Source of the DNA: Marinobacterium lacunae
GTDB lineage: Bacteria > Pseudomonadota > Gammaproteobacteria > Pseudomonadales > Balneatricaceae
Assembly: GCF_000705555.1 (NCBI RefSeq)
Contig: NZ_JMQN01000040.1
Span: forward strand, 62,001 to 126,000
Length of the DNA stretch: 64,000 nucleotides
Reading direction: 5' to 3'
Part shown: piece after piece, positions 9,153 through 17,521 of the stretch
Layout: every line of letters begins with the position of its first letter
How positions within the stretch are numbered: position 1 is the first letter of the stretch
Translations under genes and position numbers: made by a program
The notes under the pieces: generated by a model
What the model saw: the letters and a program-made list of their open reading frames with translations, nothing else
The model's database searches: none
Told to the model about the DNA's origin: nothing

Positions 9153-9821
9153 ATGCATATCGAACCGGGACTAGTCGACGCGAGCAAGATCTTGCTTAGC
9201 TACGCTACGGCGACAGCGGCCTTCGCCTACACGTTCAAACTGGCACGGGATAATGCACGGGAGCGCGGATTACTCTCGGTGTCATCTCGGGCGTTGATTT
9301 CGACAGCGCTGGTGCTTTTTTACTTCCAGGTATTGCCACATCAACCGATCGGCGTGTCCGAGGTCCATCTGATTCTCGGCTCGACGCTGTTCCTGCTGTT
9401 TGGCGCAGCACCTGCGGCCATTGGACTGGCTTCGGGGCTATTGCTCCAAGGGCTATTCTTTGCACCGAGCGACCTTCCACAATACGGCATGAACGTCACC
9501 ACTCTGCTGGTGCCGCTATTCGCTATCGCCAGCGTGGCGCGTCGCATCATTGCACCGAATACACCCTACGTCGAATTGAGCTACCGCCAGGCTCTGGCGC
9601 TCTCAACCACGTATCAAGCCAACATTGTCGCTTGGGTCGCGTTCTGGGTGTTTTACGGCCAGGGTTTCAGCATCGCAACCCTGACCTCGGTGCTATCGTT
9701 CAGCGCGGCCTATATGGCCGTCGTCATCCTCGAACCGCTTGTGGACCTCGCTGTACTGGCCGTCGCCAAGGCGGTCTCACACAACCTGTTCTTTGAAAAG
9801 CGGCTGCATCAAGGCGCCTAA
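9153..9821 (+). CDS. CbiM-like membrane component of a cobalt importer
   Basis: A 222-residue inner-membrane protein beginning MHIEPGLV, the metal-binding N-terminus typical of CbiM-type subunits of energy-coupling cobalt transporters. Here the third residue is Ile and the fourth Glu. About six hydrophobic segments follow. GAGGAG lies just before the ATG. No CbiN, CbiQ or CbiO gene is present in this window, so it either works alone or with partners elsewhere. It is the last gene of the operon and probably feeds cobalt to the hydratase. Confidence 0.82.
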   Translation: MHIEPGLVDASKILLSYATATAAFAYTFKLARDNARERGLLSVSSRALISTALVLFYFQVLPHQPIGVSEVHLILGSTLFLLFGAAPAAIGLASGLLLQGLFFAPSDLPQYGMNVTTLLVPLFAIASVARRIIAPNTPYVELSYRQALALSTTYQANIVAWVAFWVFYGQGFSIATLTSVLSFSAAYMAVVILEPLVDLAVLAVAKAVSHNLFFEKRLHQGA

Positions 9822-9843
9822 CCCTGTTTAATCCGGAGCGCAC

Positions 9844-9880
9844 GAAAGCCGTATCATTCCCCGGGTACGGCTTTCTTTTT
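9844..9880 (+). terminator. Rho-independent terminator of the aldoxime-nitrile operon
   Basis: GAAAGCCGTA/TACGGCTTTC forms a 10-base stem with a 12-base loop, followed at once by TTTTT. It lies 22 bases past the CbiM-like gene and is the clear end of the operon. Confidence 0.9.
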
Positions 9881-9906
9881 CCTCTGCCAGACGTTAAATG
9901 CCTTAG

Positions 9907-10053
9907 GTTTCAGAGGTTATCCAACAGCAGACAGGAGCGTCTTGGGTCAAGTTGCATGAACCACTGTTAGCGCAGGGCCTGACGGTGGTGGCCGACCATT
10001 TTGGAATACCGGAAGAATATGACTGTGCCGCGATCGATACGCTGTACGTGTGA
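9907..10053 (+). pseudogene. Short orphan coding tail of unknown origin
   Basis: An open stretch of 48 codons with no start codon of its own follows an in-frame TAG at 9904 and ends in TGA at 10051-10053. It reads VSEVIQQQTGASWVKL... and ends IPEEYDCAAIDTLYV. It has the look of a real protein C-terminus left behind when the upstream DNA was replaced. I do not recognise the family. It converges with the abrB-like gene and ends one base before that gene's stop codon. Confidence 0.3.
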
Positions 10054-10054
10054 A

Positions 10055-11071
10055 TTAGTCGCGCTCGCCCTCACCCACCGCCTTGAATAGTAACGGCAGC
10101 GCGAAGCACATGAGCAGGACTCGTATTAGCTGATGGGTGGCGACAAACACGGGATCAACATCCGTACTGAAGGCGATCGCCACCATCACTTCAATCCCGC
10201 CTGGCATGTATGCCAACAGCGCTTGAAGCAGCGGTACCCCTGCCCCCCAATAAAGCGCGAATGCGAATACGCCGCTCACGGACAGCCCCAGCGCCAGACC
10301 GCCAAAAGCCCCCTTTAGCGTTCCCTTCAACAGCCCCAGATCCAGATCTGCCATACGAACAGCCGTGGCTGTACCCAGGATGACCAGCACCACTCGGAAC
10401 CATTCCGGGGGAATGTGAAACTCCATACCGAAGACAAACTTAACGACCAGGGACCACAGCATCGCGCCTACCAGCATGCCTGCCGGCACACGCAGTTTGA
10501 CAGCCCCCCACCCGGTGAAACCAGCACCCATAAATACCAGCAACAGCTCCCAGCCCGGTATGTCATTAACCGCGCTGGCCGACACCTGACGATCCACAAT
10601 GGGGAAGAGCAGAGGAAGCGCCGAGACAAGAAAGAAAAGCCGAACGCTGTGGACAAGCGCGATTCGCTTTACGCTGAGATTCGCTTGGGCCGCGAATATA
10701 AGGACTACGGCCAAATTACCGGGGATCGAGCATAAAAGCGCGTCGCTTGGACTCCAGTGGCAGCGATAGCGATAAAAGCCAAAGAGCATAGCCAGCAGCA
10801 CGCCAAGCATCATCACCATCCACCCGATGGAGAGGCTCCAGTCTTTTAAATGAACAAAAAAATCCGCCTCAACACTTGAGGCAATGGATACCCCCATAAA
10901 CAGGGAGATGAACGTGGTCGTACGTGAAGGCATCGAAACGGGCACTTTCACCCATATCGCCAAAAGCACACCAATCATTGCGCCCACCAACCAGGGAGAT
11001 GGCAGCCCCGTCAGGTTAGCAACCCATGCTCCTGCCACGCCAATGGCAAGCGTCCACATCACTTTCAGCAT
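10055..11071 (-). CDS. AbrB/AmoA-like membrane protein
   Basis: A 338-residue inner-membrane protein with about ten hydrophobic segments spread over its whole length, of the PF05145 family. Members are often annotated as AbrB-family regulators or ammonia monooxygenase, but the sequence is that of a membrane protein and those names are misleading. It lies just downstream of tctA on the same strand, separated by a terminator hairpin. AGGGCAGGGT precedes the ATG. Association with the Tct transporter suggests an accessory transport role, which is inference. A decayed copy is present at 1-431. Confidence 0.8.
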   Translation of the reverse strand: MLKVMWTLAIGVAGAWVANLTGLPSPWLVGAMIGVLLAIWVKVPVSMPSRTTTFISLFMGVSIASSVEADFFVHLKDWSLSIGWMVMMLGVLLAMLFGFYRYRCHWSPSDALLCSIPGNLAVVLIFAAQANLSVKRIALVHSVRLFFLVSALPLLFPIVDRQVSASAVNDIPGWELLLVFMGAGFTGWGAVKLRVPAGMLVGAMLWSLVVKFVFGMEFHIPPEWFRVVLVILGTATAVRMADLDLGLLKGTLKGAFGGLALGLSVSGVFAFALYWGAGVPLLQALLAYMPGGIEVMVAIAFSTDVDPVFVATHQLIRVLLMCFALPLLFKAVGEGERD

Positions 11072-11080
11072 ACCCTGCCC

Positions 11081-11122
11081 TAAAAAAGTAAGGGCGGCCC
11101 CACTCTGGTGAGACTGCCCTTA
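11081..11122 (-). terminator. Terminator or attenuator between tctA and the abrB-like gene
   Basis: On the minus strand TAAGGGC and GCCCTTA (11116-11122 and 11089-11095) form a stem around a GC-rich interior. They are followed by CTTTTTTAG. The U-run ends just 10 bases before the abrB-like start codon, so this may partly limit expression of that gene. Confidence 0.7.
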
Positions 11123-11145
11123 GCGGTGCCCGTGTTAAATCAGGT

Positions 11146-12672
11146 TCAGTCGTCTAACTCAGCCTGCAACTGAGCCGTACGCCCCTTTCCTTTGATGCGC
11201 TTGAGCAGGAAAGGCAATACAAGTGCCAACACAGAAGCAATGGCAAGGCCAATGGTAATGTTGCCACTTAGCAGTATCGACCAATCCCCACCACTCATGG
11301 ACAGACTGCGACGCAGGTTTTCCTCAAGCACCTCACCCAACACCAGGCCCAGAATCACCGGTGCGAGCGAGAAATGAAGTTTACGCAGGATAAATCCGAA
11401 GATGCCCAGAATGACCATGAAAAAGAGATCGAAGCTATCCCCGTGAATGGAATATATGCCTACAAATGTGAGCATGACAATCACAGGAATCAGATAGGAC
11501 TGACGAATCGACAGCAGTCGAACAAATACGCCAATCAACGGCAGGTTCAGGACCAGCAGCGCAATATTGCCCAAGAACATGGACGCAATCAGGCCCCAGG
11601 CGATTTCAGGCTTCTGTTCAAACAGCAGGGGCCCCGGCGTGATGTTGAACATCAACAGAGCGCCCAGCAGAATAGCGGTCGTGCCACTGCCCGGAATACC
11701 CAGGGTCAACATCGGCACCATCGCACCTGCTGCGGATGCGTTATTGGCAGCCTCGGGGGCAGCCAAACCACGTATATCCCCCTTGCCGAACTCGTCGCTA
11801 TCACCCTCGGCCATCCGTTTCTCTGTACCGTAGGCCACAGCACTCGCGATTGAGGCGCCTGTACCGGGCAATACGCCGATGAAGAATCCGATCACGGTGG
11901 AACGCAGGATAACCCAGCGAACCTTCACAATATCGGCGAATGTTACAAAGCTCTTTCCGACCGGGGTCACCTTCAGGTCGTTGTTGACCCACTGCTCCAG
12001 TAACACCAGCACTTCACTGATGGCGAACACACCAATAACCACCACGAGGAAGTCTACGCCGTCGAAAAAGTTCGGTATGTCCATCGTGAAACGCAGAACA
12101 CCGGTGCCTGAATCAACACCGACAGTCGCGAGAACCAAACCGATCAACGTACCTATCAGCGTTTTAATCGGTCGACTACCCACCATGGTAGCCAGACAGG
12201 TAAAGGCGAAAACCATCAACATCACGTATTCGGTGGGGCCAAAACGTATCGCAAGCTCACTCAGCAACGGCGCCATGATGACCATCATCAGCAAAGCACC
12301 CATGCTGCCTGCAAAGGATGACACCGCCGAGATTGCAAGCGCTCGCCCTCCCTCTCCGCGCTTTGACATGGGATAGCCGTCGAGTGTCGTCATGATCGCA
12401 CCGGCATCACCCGGCACGTTCAACAAGATGCTGGAGATTCGGCCACCGTATTCAGCCCCGTAGTAAACGCCGGCCAACAAAATCAGGGCCGACTCCGGGG
12501 GAAGGCCAATTGAATAAGCCAGTGGCAGGAGTATCGCCACGCCGTTGATCGGGCCGATACCCGGCAGCGACCCAATTAGCGTACCGGTAAAGCAGCCGAA
12601 CAATACAAGAAACAGGTTCAGGGGAGTAAACGCCACCGAGAAACCGGTCGCTAAAGCAGATAAAACTTCCAT
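11146..12672 (-). CDS. tctA: Tripartite tricarboxylate transporter large permease TctA
   Basis: A 508-residue inner-membrane protein with about twelve membrane segments and the glycine-rich signatures of TctA (GSLPGIGPINGVAILLP near residue 34 and GVLPGTGASIASAVAYG near 263). It forms the translocation channel of a secondary carrier that takes the substrate from TctC using an ion gradient. GGAGG lies 7 bases before the ATG and overlaps the tctB end. The substrate may be citrate, another tricarboxylate or an aromatic acid, since the family is broad. Confidence 0.95.
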   Translation of the reverse strand: MEVLSALATGFSVAFTPLNLFLVLFGCFTGTLIGSLPGIGPINGVAILLPLAYSIGLPPESALILLAGVYYGAEYGGRISSILLNVPGDAGAIMTTLDGYPMSKRGEGGRALAISAVSSFAGSMGALLMMVIMAPLLSELAIRFGPTEYVMLMVFAFTCLATMVGSRPIKTLIGTLIGLVLATVGVDSGTGVLRFTMDIPNFFDGVDFLVVVIGVFAISEVLVLLEQWVNNDLKVTPVGKSFVTFADIVKVRWVILRSTVIGFFIGVLPGTGASIASAVAYGTEKRMAEGDSDEFGKGDIRGLAAPEAANNASAAGAMVPMLTLGIPGSGTTAILLGALLMFNITPGPLLFEQKPEIAWGLIASMFLGNIALLVLNLPLIGVFVRLLSIRQSYLIPVIVMLTFVGIYSIHGDSFDLFFMVILGIFGFILRKLHFSLAPVILGLVLGEVLEENLRRSLSMSGGDWSILLSGNITIGLAIASVLALVLPFLLKRIKGKGRTAQLQAELDD

Positions 12673-12675
12673 CGG

Positions 12676-13122
12676 TCAGCCTCCGAAAACGGTCCCTACC
12701 GGCACATTCAATTGCAACAAATCGGTCAGCAGGAAGAAGGACACCACACTCATGACCAAGGCGTAGACACCGGCCTTAATCGGCTTTTCACCAAACAGCC
12801 ATGAGAAGACGCCACCGACAATCGCTGTTGCGATAATGAAACCCAACGGCTCGTAGATGAAGGCGTAGCCATACATCAACACCAACGCGCCACCAAGCCT
12901 CAAGACCACCTCTTTGGTCGGTTTCCAGTCATCGGCACTAGGCCTGATCATCAACCAACCGGCTGCAACCGCTAACAAGGCCGACAGAATGTAGGGGAAA
13001 GCCTTTGGGCCCAAAGGCTCATACTGGAAAGGCACATCGAACTGGGCTGCTGCCCAGGCGATAAGCCCGGACAGCAACAACAGCGCACCTGCAAAAATGC
13101 GATCGTACACGGCGGGCCTCAC
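12676..13122 (-). CDS. tctB: Tripartite tricarboxylate transporter small permease TctB
   Basis: A 148-residue protein with four hydrophobic segments, the usual small membrane partner of TctA. The start is a GTG at 13122 that abuts the tctC stop codon, which implies translational coupling; no strong ribosome site is visible. tctA begins 3 bases after its stop codon. Confidence 0.9.
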   Translation of the reverse strand: MRPAVYDRIFAGALLLLSGLIAWAAAQFDVPFQYEPLGPKAFPYILSALLAVAAGWLMIRPSADDWKPTKEVVLRLGGALVLMYGYAFIYEPLGFIIATAIVGGVFSWLFGEKPIKAGVYALVMSVVSFFLLTDLLQLNVPVGTVFGG

Positions 13123-14100
13123 TTAATTAATAAGACCAGCTTCTTTGGCAAGTTCACGCATTAGATTGACGCGCTTTTTCACATCGGCATCAAAGGCTTC
13201 ACCAGCCGACTTGTAGGGCACCAGACCCTTGTCTTCGACAGTTTTCAGGAAGATCGGGTTTTCGTAAGCCTTATTGAAGGTATCGGTCCAATACGCATAG
13301 GCTTCGTCGCTGACATCCGGCCCCAGATAATAACCGCGCAGTATCGCCCACTCGGCATCATAGCCCTGCTCAGCAGCCGTCGGGATATCCTTGAACTCAC
13401 CCTCGAGTCGGTGATCGGACATGACCGCCAGCACCTTCATGCGCCCAGCTTCCAACTGCCCTTTCATCTCCCCCATATCACCGGGGTAGACTTTGATGTG
13501 ACCGCCCATCAGCGCAGCAATGGCTTCACCGCCGCCTTCATACGCCACGTAGCGCATCTTCTTGGGATCCACACCGGCCGACTTCATCAGGATGGCGGCT
13601 TTCATCCAGTCCTGACTGCCAACACCGCCACCGGCACCCAGCACGAATGCGCTCGGGTCCGCTTTGATCGCTTCAACCAATTCGCCGAGCGTATTCCAGG
13701 GCGCATCGGACTTGACGATAACGGCACCGTAGTCGACACCGGCCGCACCGACCCAACGCGCGTCATTTTCGTCCAGCTGTTTACCCCACTTGCCTTGAGC
13801 CAGGTTCAACAGTGAGCCCGAGCTGAATGCGACCAGCGCATCGCCATCATCACGACGGTTCGAGTTGATATGGTTGTACGCTACAGCGCCCACACCACCC
13901 GGCATAAAGGTGACCGCCATCGGCGAAGGCAGCAGACCAGCATCACCAAAGCCGTTAGAGGCGATACGGCAGGTAAGGTCAAAGCCACCGCCAGGTTTGG
14001 CAGGCGCGATACACTCAGGCTTATCGGTTTCGAAGGCAAAAGCAGACAGAGAGGAGGCGAGGCCGAGGGCCACGAGTAGGGTACGCGTCGTATGCTTCAT
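13123..14100 (-). CDS. tctC: Tripartite tricarboxylate transporter binding protein TctC
   Basis: A 325-residue periplasmic solute-binding protein of the Bug/TctC family with a signal peptide ending near SLSAFAF. It has the KPGGGFDLTCR ligand-loop motif near residue 35. A GTG at 14115 is in frame, but that codon lies in the ribosome site (GTGGAG) for the ATG at 14100. It is first in the tctCBA operon, divergent from the tctDE two-component genes that presumably control it. Bug proteins bind many carboxylates, so the substrate is open. Confidence 0.93.
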   Translation of the reverse strand: MKHTTRTLLVALGLASSLSAFAFETDKPECIAPAKPGGGFDLTCRIASNGFGDAGLLPSPMAVTFMPGGVGAVAYNHINSNRRDDGDALVAFSSGSLLNLAQGKWGKQLDENDARWVGAAGVDYGAVIVKSDAPWNTLGELVEAIKADPSAFVLGAGGGVGSQDWMKAAILMKSAGVDPKKMRYVAYEGGGEAIAALMGGHIKVYPGDMGEMKGQLEAGRMKVLAVMSDHRLEGEFKDIPTAAEQGYDAEWAILRGYYLGPDVSDEAYAYWTDTFNKAYENPIFLKTVEDKGLVPYKSAGEAFDADVKKRVNLMRELAKEAGLIN

Positions 14101-14299
14101 ACGATTAAACTCCACATCTTGTTGTTGTAATGTTCACCCATTGGGATTGGGCGTCAGTGGAGAGTAAATGCTGAAACTGACCTGAACCTGACACAGCGGC
14201 GATTTAAAACTCTTTCCCCTACTTTTTCGTCACGACCTAGACATCCTTAGGCGGTTCGCATTAACTGAATAGGTTTGATCCCGGACCTGCACCCACGAT

Positions 14300-14968
14300 A
14301 TGCGCATTCTGCTAATTGAAGACAACACCGAACTGGCCAATGCCATAAGTGAGTATTTCGGCCATATTGGCCACCCGCTGGACTGGTGTGAATCGGCTGA
14401 GTCTGCTGAGAAACTCCTTGCCTATCAAAGCTTCGAGATGTTGATTCTCGACATCAACCTGCCAGGCAAGAGCGGCTTTCAACTGCTGAAACAGCTTCGC
14501 GCTAAAGGCGACGAGATTCCCGTTCTGGTTCTGACCGCCAGAGCCGAAGTCGATGATCGGGTCAGTGCCCTGGATATTGGCGCGGACGACTACATGGTCA
14601 AGCCTTTCGATTTCAGAGAGCTGGCCGCCCGCTGTCGCGCCTTACTGCGTCGCGAGCGCGGCAGTGCCAGCAACCAGATCGTCTGCGGCAACCTGAGCTA
14701 CGATGCGTCAACCGCGGCCGTCACCCTGCATGGCGCACAGATCGATCTTCGCCACCGCGAGATACAGCTTTTAGAGCTGCTGCTGAACAACCTCGACCAT
14801 GTGCTGACCAAAGAACAGATCGCGGATCGCCTGTACCGTTTCGATGAAGCGTATACACCGAATGCCATCGAACAGGTGCTGACCCGCCTGCGCAAGAAAC
14901 TTGCGGGATCATCGCTGCATATAAAAACCATTCGCGGACTCGGCTATCTTGCCCATGTGGATGATTAG
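14300..14968 (+). CDS. tctD: OmpR-type response regulator TctD-like
   Basis: A 222-residue regulator with a receiver domain (1-118) and a winged-helix DNA-binding domain (about 128-219). The phospho-acceptor is D51 in ILDINLPG, with acidic pocket E7/D8 and K102 in VKPFD. It is divergent from tctCBA and its end overlaps the sensor kinase gene, the classic TctDE layout. It is expected to switch on the transporter when the substrate is present. No good ribosome site precedes the ATG. Confidence 0.9.
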   Translation: MRILLIEDNTELANAISEYFGHIGHPLDWCESAESAEKLLAYQSFEMLILDINLPGKSGFQLLKQLRAKGDEIPVLVLTARAEVDDRVSALDIGADDYMVKPFDFRELAARCRALLRRERGSASNQIVCGNLSYDASTAAVTLHGAQIDLRHREIQLLELLLNNLDHVLTKEQIADRLYRFDEAYTPNAIEQVLTRLRKKLAGSSLHIKTIRGLGYLAHVDD

Positions 14969-16346
14969 CGGACGTTATTCGCTACGAAAGCGGCTGCTTT
15001 CGGGGACGGCCGGTCTGATGCTGGGGGTTTTGCTGGTGCTCAGTGCCGGCGTATGGCAATACGCAAACAGAACCGCCGACATCTCGTATGATCGCCTGCT
15101 GACTGGATCCGCATTGGCCATCATCGAGCGTATTCGATCTCGCAACGGACAGGTTGAGGTGGACCTGCCGTATGCGGCGCTCGATATCCTCTCGCTAGCC
15201 CCCGATGACAAAGTCTATTACGTCGTCAGCGGTCCCGATAAACAATATTTGACCGGCTACCGGGACTTCCCGTCACCAGAACGCTATACGCCGAGCGCCT
15301 CGCCTGTCTTCTATAACACCGATTATCTGAATGAGTCGATCCGCGCCGTTGTAGTATCTAAACGGCTGGACGACCCGGGCGTATCTGGATGGGTAGAGGT
15401 ACGTATCGGGCAGAGCCGTATCGCCAGGAATTCCCTGTCCAACGAAATTCTCCTGGGCGAGATCGCCGTTCTCGTGCTCGTTATCACACTGGCCTTGGCG
15501 AGCCTTGCATTCGGCATAAACCGAACCTTGTTCCCCCTCAACCAGTTATCACGCACTCTGCGTGAACGCAGAGCCGACGAAATGGGACCTCTGCCCGATA
15601 CCGATATAAAAGAGGTCAAACCGCTAATCGCATCCATCGATCAGTACCGCACACGCTTGCAGTCCAATCTCGATATGATGCAGGTATTCATTGCGGATGC
15701 CTCTCATCAAATTCGAACAGCGCTCAGCAGCGTTCAAGCACAACTTGATATGGCGGAAATGGAGCATGACAAGGACAAGCTTCAGAATCGATTGACACTC
15801 ATACGAAACCAGCACCGCAAGCTGACCCGACTGACCAATCAGCTCCTCACCCACGCTCTGGTTGCACACCGACGCGATACCAATCAATTCCAACCGGTAA
15901 AGCTGGACACCCTACTCAGCGCCATACTGACATCCGAAGTGCGCGATCATGCCGACTCCAGTATCGAGTTCAACTATTCCAATACCCAGAGGGATCTGAC
16001 GATCGACGCAGACCCTGTAAGTCTTAGAGAGTGCCTACGCAACCTGATCGATAATGCGATCAAATACGGGCCCGAAAACAACTCGATAACATTGGGTATC
16101 GACGTTGAAGCGGAACAGGTGAGTATTTTTGTTGAGGACGAAGGCCCCGGAATTCCGGATGAGATGCTTCAACGTGCAGTCTTGCGATTCGAACGAATCG
16201 AAACCGGAAAAAACACCCTGGGCTCCGGACTTGGGCTCGCAATCGCCAATACCGTAACCGAAGCACACGGAGGACAGCTCCACCTTAGCAACCGGCAGCC
16301 CCACGGATTAAGAGTCGAACTGGTGTTACCGCGGAGAAGGATATGA
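14955..16346 (+). CDS. tctE: Sensor histidine kinase TctE-like
   Basis: An inner-membrane kinase of about 464 residues. Two membrane segments (about 17-36 and 168-187) enclose a periplasmic sensing domain. The H-box follows, with H251 in DASHQIRTALSS, then the ATPase domain with N, G1 (DEGPGIP) and G2 (GSGLGLAIA) boxes. The usual Pro after HxxR-T is Thr-Ala here, a small departure from the H-box norm. Possible starts are TTG 14949, ATG 14955 and ATG 14961, and I chose the middle one. It overlaps tctD and the next gene. Confidence 0.88.
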   Translation: MWMISGRYSLRKRLLSGTAGLMLGVLLVLSAGVWQYANRTADISYDRLLTGSALAIIERIRSRNGQVEVDLPYAALDILSLAPDDKVYYVVSGPDKQYLTGYRDFPSPERYTPSASPVFYNTDYLNESIRAVVVSKRLDDPGVSGWVEVRIGQSRIARNSLSNEILLGEIAVLVLVITLALASLAFGINRTLFPLNQLSRTLRERRADEMGPLPDTDIKEVKPLIASIDQYRTRLQSNLDMMQVFIADASHQIRTALSSVQAQLDMAEMEHDKDKLQNRLTLIRNQHRKLTRLTNQLLTHALVAHRRDTNQFQPVKLDTLLSAILTSEVRDHADSSIEFNYSNTQRDLTIDADPVSLRECLRNLIDNAIKYGPENNSITLGIDVEAEQVSIFVEDEGPGIPDEMLQRAVLRFERIETGKNTLGSGLGLAIANTVTEAHGGQLHLSNRQPHGLRVELVLPRRRI

Positions 16347-17428
16347 GCATCGCTATTCGAGCGGCCATCGTCTGCCTGCTGTCGATATCCTCACTCTTGG
16401 CTGCCGAGCGTCGGATCGACTCCGATCAAGGCTTCGAGCAGTTCACAGCATCGAAATCGGTCAAGCGCCTTGATATTTACAGCGCGACAGATACCCGAGC
16501 CATTAAACCGATTATCGAGGCCTTCGAACGCCTCCACCCCTATATAGACGTTCGCTACAACGAATACGAGTCGACAACGCTCTATAACGGTTTGACAAGC
16601 GGGAAGATCAAAGGCGCCGATGTGGTGCTCAGTTCGGCCATGGACCTCCAGGTCAAACTCGTAAACGACGGCTACGCCAGAACACTCAATATTCCCGAAT
16701 CGATCGATTTGCCAGATTGGTCCCATTGGCGAAACGAGGCATTTGGCTTCACATTCGAGCCGGTGGTCATCGCCTATAACAAGGCGTCGTTCAAGGATAC
16801 CCCTTTACCCTCCAGCCACGAATCACTCGTAGATGCGCTGCGTAACGACCCTGAGCAGTACTACGAAAAGGTTGGCAGCTATGACATTCGTCTTTCGGGG
16901 GCCGGTTACTTCTTTGCCACCCATGATACCGTCGTATCCAGCATATCCGGCCGAATACTTGAAAGCCTCGCGCGTGCATCGTCACACACTTACTGCTGTA
17001 CGAGCGACATGCTTGATGACCTTGGCGAAGGGAAGCTTGCGCTCGCTTATAACGTGCTCGGCTCATACGCGCTGGCCCGTGCACGCAAAGACAACCGCAT
17101 CGGTGTCATCATGCCGGAGGACTACACTCTCGTCATGTCGCGAGTCGCGCTGGTCCCCAAACAGACTGACAACTTCGCCGCAGCACAAACCTTTATACGA
17201 TTTTTGCTGTCCAAAGAGGGCCAACAAATCATCGCCAGCAAAAGTAACTTGATCGCACTGCGCCCCGAGGCTACAGGCCCCTCATCGATTGCAGCAATCA
17301 GTGAAAAAAGACAACTACGATTTCATCCCATCAAGATAGGCCTTCCGGTGATGACGTTTCAAGACGAGATGAAGCGCGAGCGTTTTATCCGTGAGTGGTC
17401 GCAGCTATTTGATGCCCGAACACCCTAA
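16343..17428 (+). CDS. Periplasmic solute-binding protein coupled to tctDE
   Basis: A 361-residue exported protein (signal peptide to about residue 21, LLAAERR) of the iron/ABC-type extracellular binding family. Its start overlaps the kinase stop by 4 bases (ATGA). No ABC permease or ATPase genes are nearby. It is transcribed with the sensor rather than with a transporter, so I infer that it binds the inducer and presents it to the kinase. Transport use with a distant permease remains possible. Confidence 0.8.
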   Translation: MSIAIRAAIVCLLSISSLLAAERRIDSDQGFEQFTASKSVKRLDIYSATDTRAIKPIIEAFERLHPYIDVRYNEYESTTLYNGLTSGKIKGADVVLSSAMDLQVKLVNDGYARTLNIPESIDLPDWSHWRNEAFGFTFEPVVIAYNKASFKDTPLPSSHESLVDALRNDPEQYYEKVGSYDIRLSGAGYFFATHDTVVSSISGRILESLARASSHTYCCTSDMLDDLGEGKLALAYNVLGSYALARARKDNRIGVIMPEDYTLVMSRVALVPKQTDNFAAAQTFIRFLLSKEGQQIIASKSNLIALRPEATGPSSIAAISEKRQLRFHPIKIGLPVMTFQDEMKRERFIREWSQLFDARTP

Positions 17429-17504
17429 CCCAGGTATCACCCCGGCAGTACGTTTATGAGTTGTCGGAACTATGCCCTTCCCATTTATCCGAGATATGAA
17501 TCGA

Positions 17505-17521
17505 CCCGAGTTTCTTAGACA
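17505..17521. mobile_element. Solitary IS3-type inverted repeat
   Basis: CCCGAGTTTCTTAGACA is identical to the end of the IS3-family remnant at 588-604. No transposase sequence or second end lies next to it. It overlaps the last codons of the tetR-type gene and supplies that gene's stop codon. Confidence 0.75.

Noticed and set aside
10055-11071. AbrB-like gene as a DNA-binding regulator or ammonia monooxygenase
   Set aside because: The sequence is hydrophobic throughout, with about ten membrane segments and no DNA-binding or copper-oxygenase motif.
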